Shown piece after piece: positions 63,764-64,000 of a DNA stretch of 64,000 bases; the first letter of the stretch is position 1, and the number at the start of each line of letters is the position of its first letter. The notes beneath the pieces were generated by a model. That model made no database searches and was not told the origin of the DNA. It saw nothing but the letters and a program-made list of their open reading frames with translations. The DNA is from Flaccisagitta enflata. Lineage: Eukaryota > Chaetognatha > Sagittoidea > Aphragmophora. A program made the position numbers and the translations under genes. The stretch spans positions 95,852,001 through 95,916,000 of the forward strand of contig OZ231127.1 in NCBI GenBank assembly GCA_965153355.1, in the 5' to 3' direction.

Positions 63764-64000
63764 TTCAACCCTTCTGATCATTTTATGGATGTCTCTTATG
63801 TACATTTGGCTAGCTGGTGAATTTGTCAAGTTTAAATTTTAAGTTTGTCTCCACTTCTATCCTCATTATCTATCCATCCCCATCTTCTTCATTGTTTTTT
63901 GTTTGTCTCCATCTTCATCCTCATTTTCTGTCTGTCTCCATCTTAATCCTCATTTTTTTAGCCTGTCTCCATCTTTATCCTCATTTTCTGTCTGTCTCTA

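Overview
The window is eukaryotic DNA, almost certainly from an invertebrate animal. Its genes are split by GT/AG introns, it contains non-LTR and DNA transposons, and it is unusually rich in simple-sequence and tandem repeats. There is a 33-base assembly gap at 21402-21434. The species cannot be named from this sequence. The microsatellite load would suit a crustacean, but that is only a guess.

Right half, 30.0-61.3 kb: a maintenance DNA (cytosine-5) methyltransferase gene (DNMT1) lies on the minus strand. I could follow 18 exons, and every splice junction keeps the reading frame. In order they encode an N-terminal region of about 680 residues that I do not recognise, an RFTS domain, a CXXC zinc finger, two BAH domains, a Gly-Lys linker, and the complete catalytic domain with motifs I, IV, VI, VIII, IX and X. 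The stop codon is at 30011-30013. Any exons upstream of 61.3 kb were not recognised.

The DNMT1 introns are packed with mobile DNA. They hold an apparently intact two-ORF LINE (51.0-55.1 kb, same strand), a 5-kb element with inverted repeats of about 420 bp that carries remnants of an unknown gene (35.9-40.8 kb), nested mariner-like palindromes (42.9-44.5 kb), two hAT-type MITEs with 8-bp target duplications, a dimeric satellite, and a 1.6-kb pyrimidine microsatellite. One minisatellite has copied the end of an exon and its splice donor five times (45.8-46.3 kb). Another MITE starts about 50 bp after the DNMT1 stop codon.

Left half, 1-30 kb: mostly repeats. A 145-bp satellite fills 4.85-9.0 kb. 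A broken K/E/Q-rich gene lies at 11.8-14.0 kb, and TPR-like fragments, one containing a 93-bp coding tandem repeat, lie at 16.4-17.3 and 20.8 kb. Three dispersed families recur across the window. F1 has a head hairpin whose stem covaries between copies and ends in CCGGCCTTG. F2 is related to F1, with a gtccgtcggtc-type core. F3 is a foldback family with arms GGGCAGCGGCCCC and an internal 21-bp minisatellite. The far right (61.4-64 kb) is minisatellite and A/T-rich DNA.
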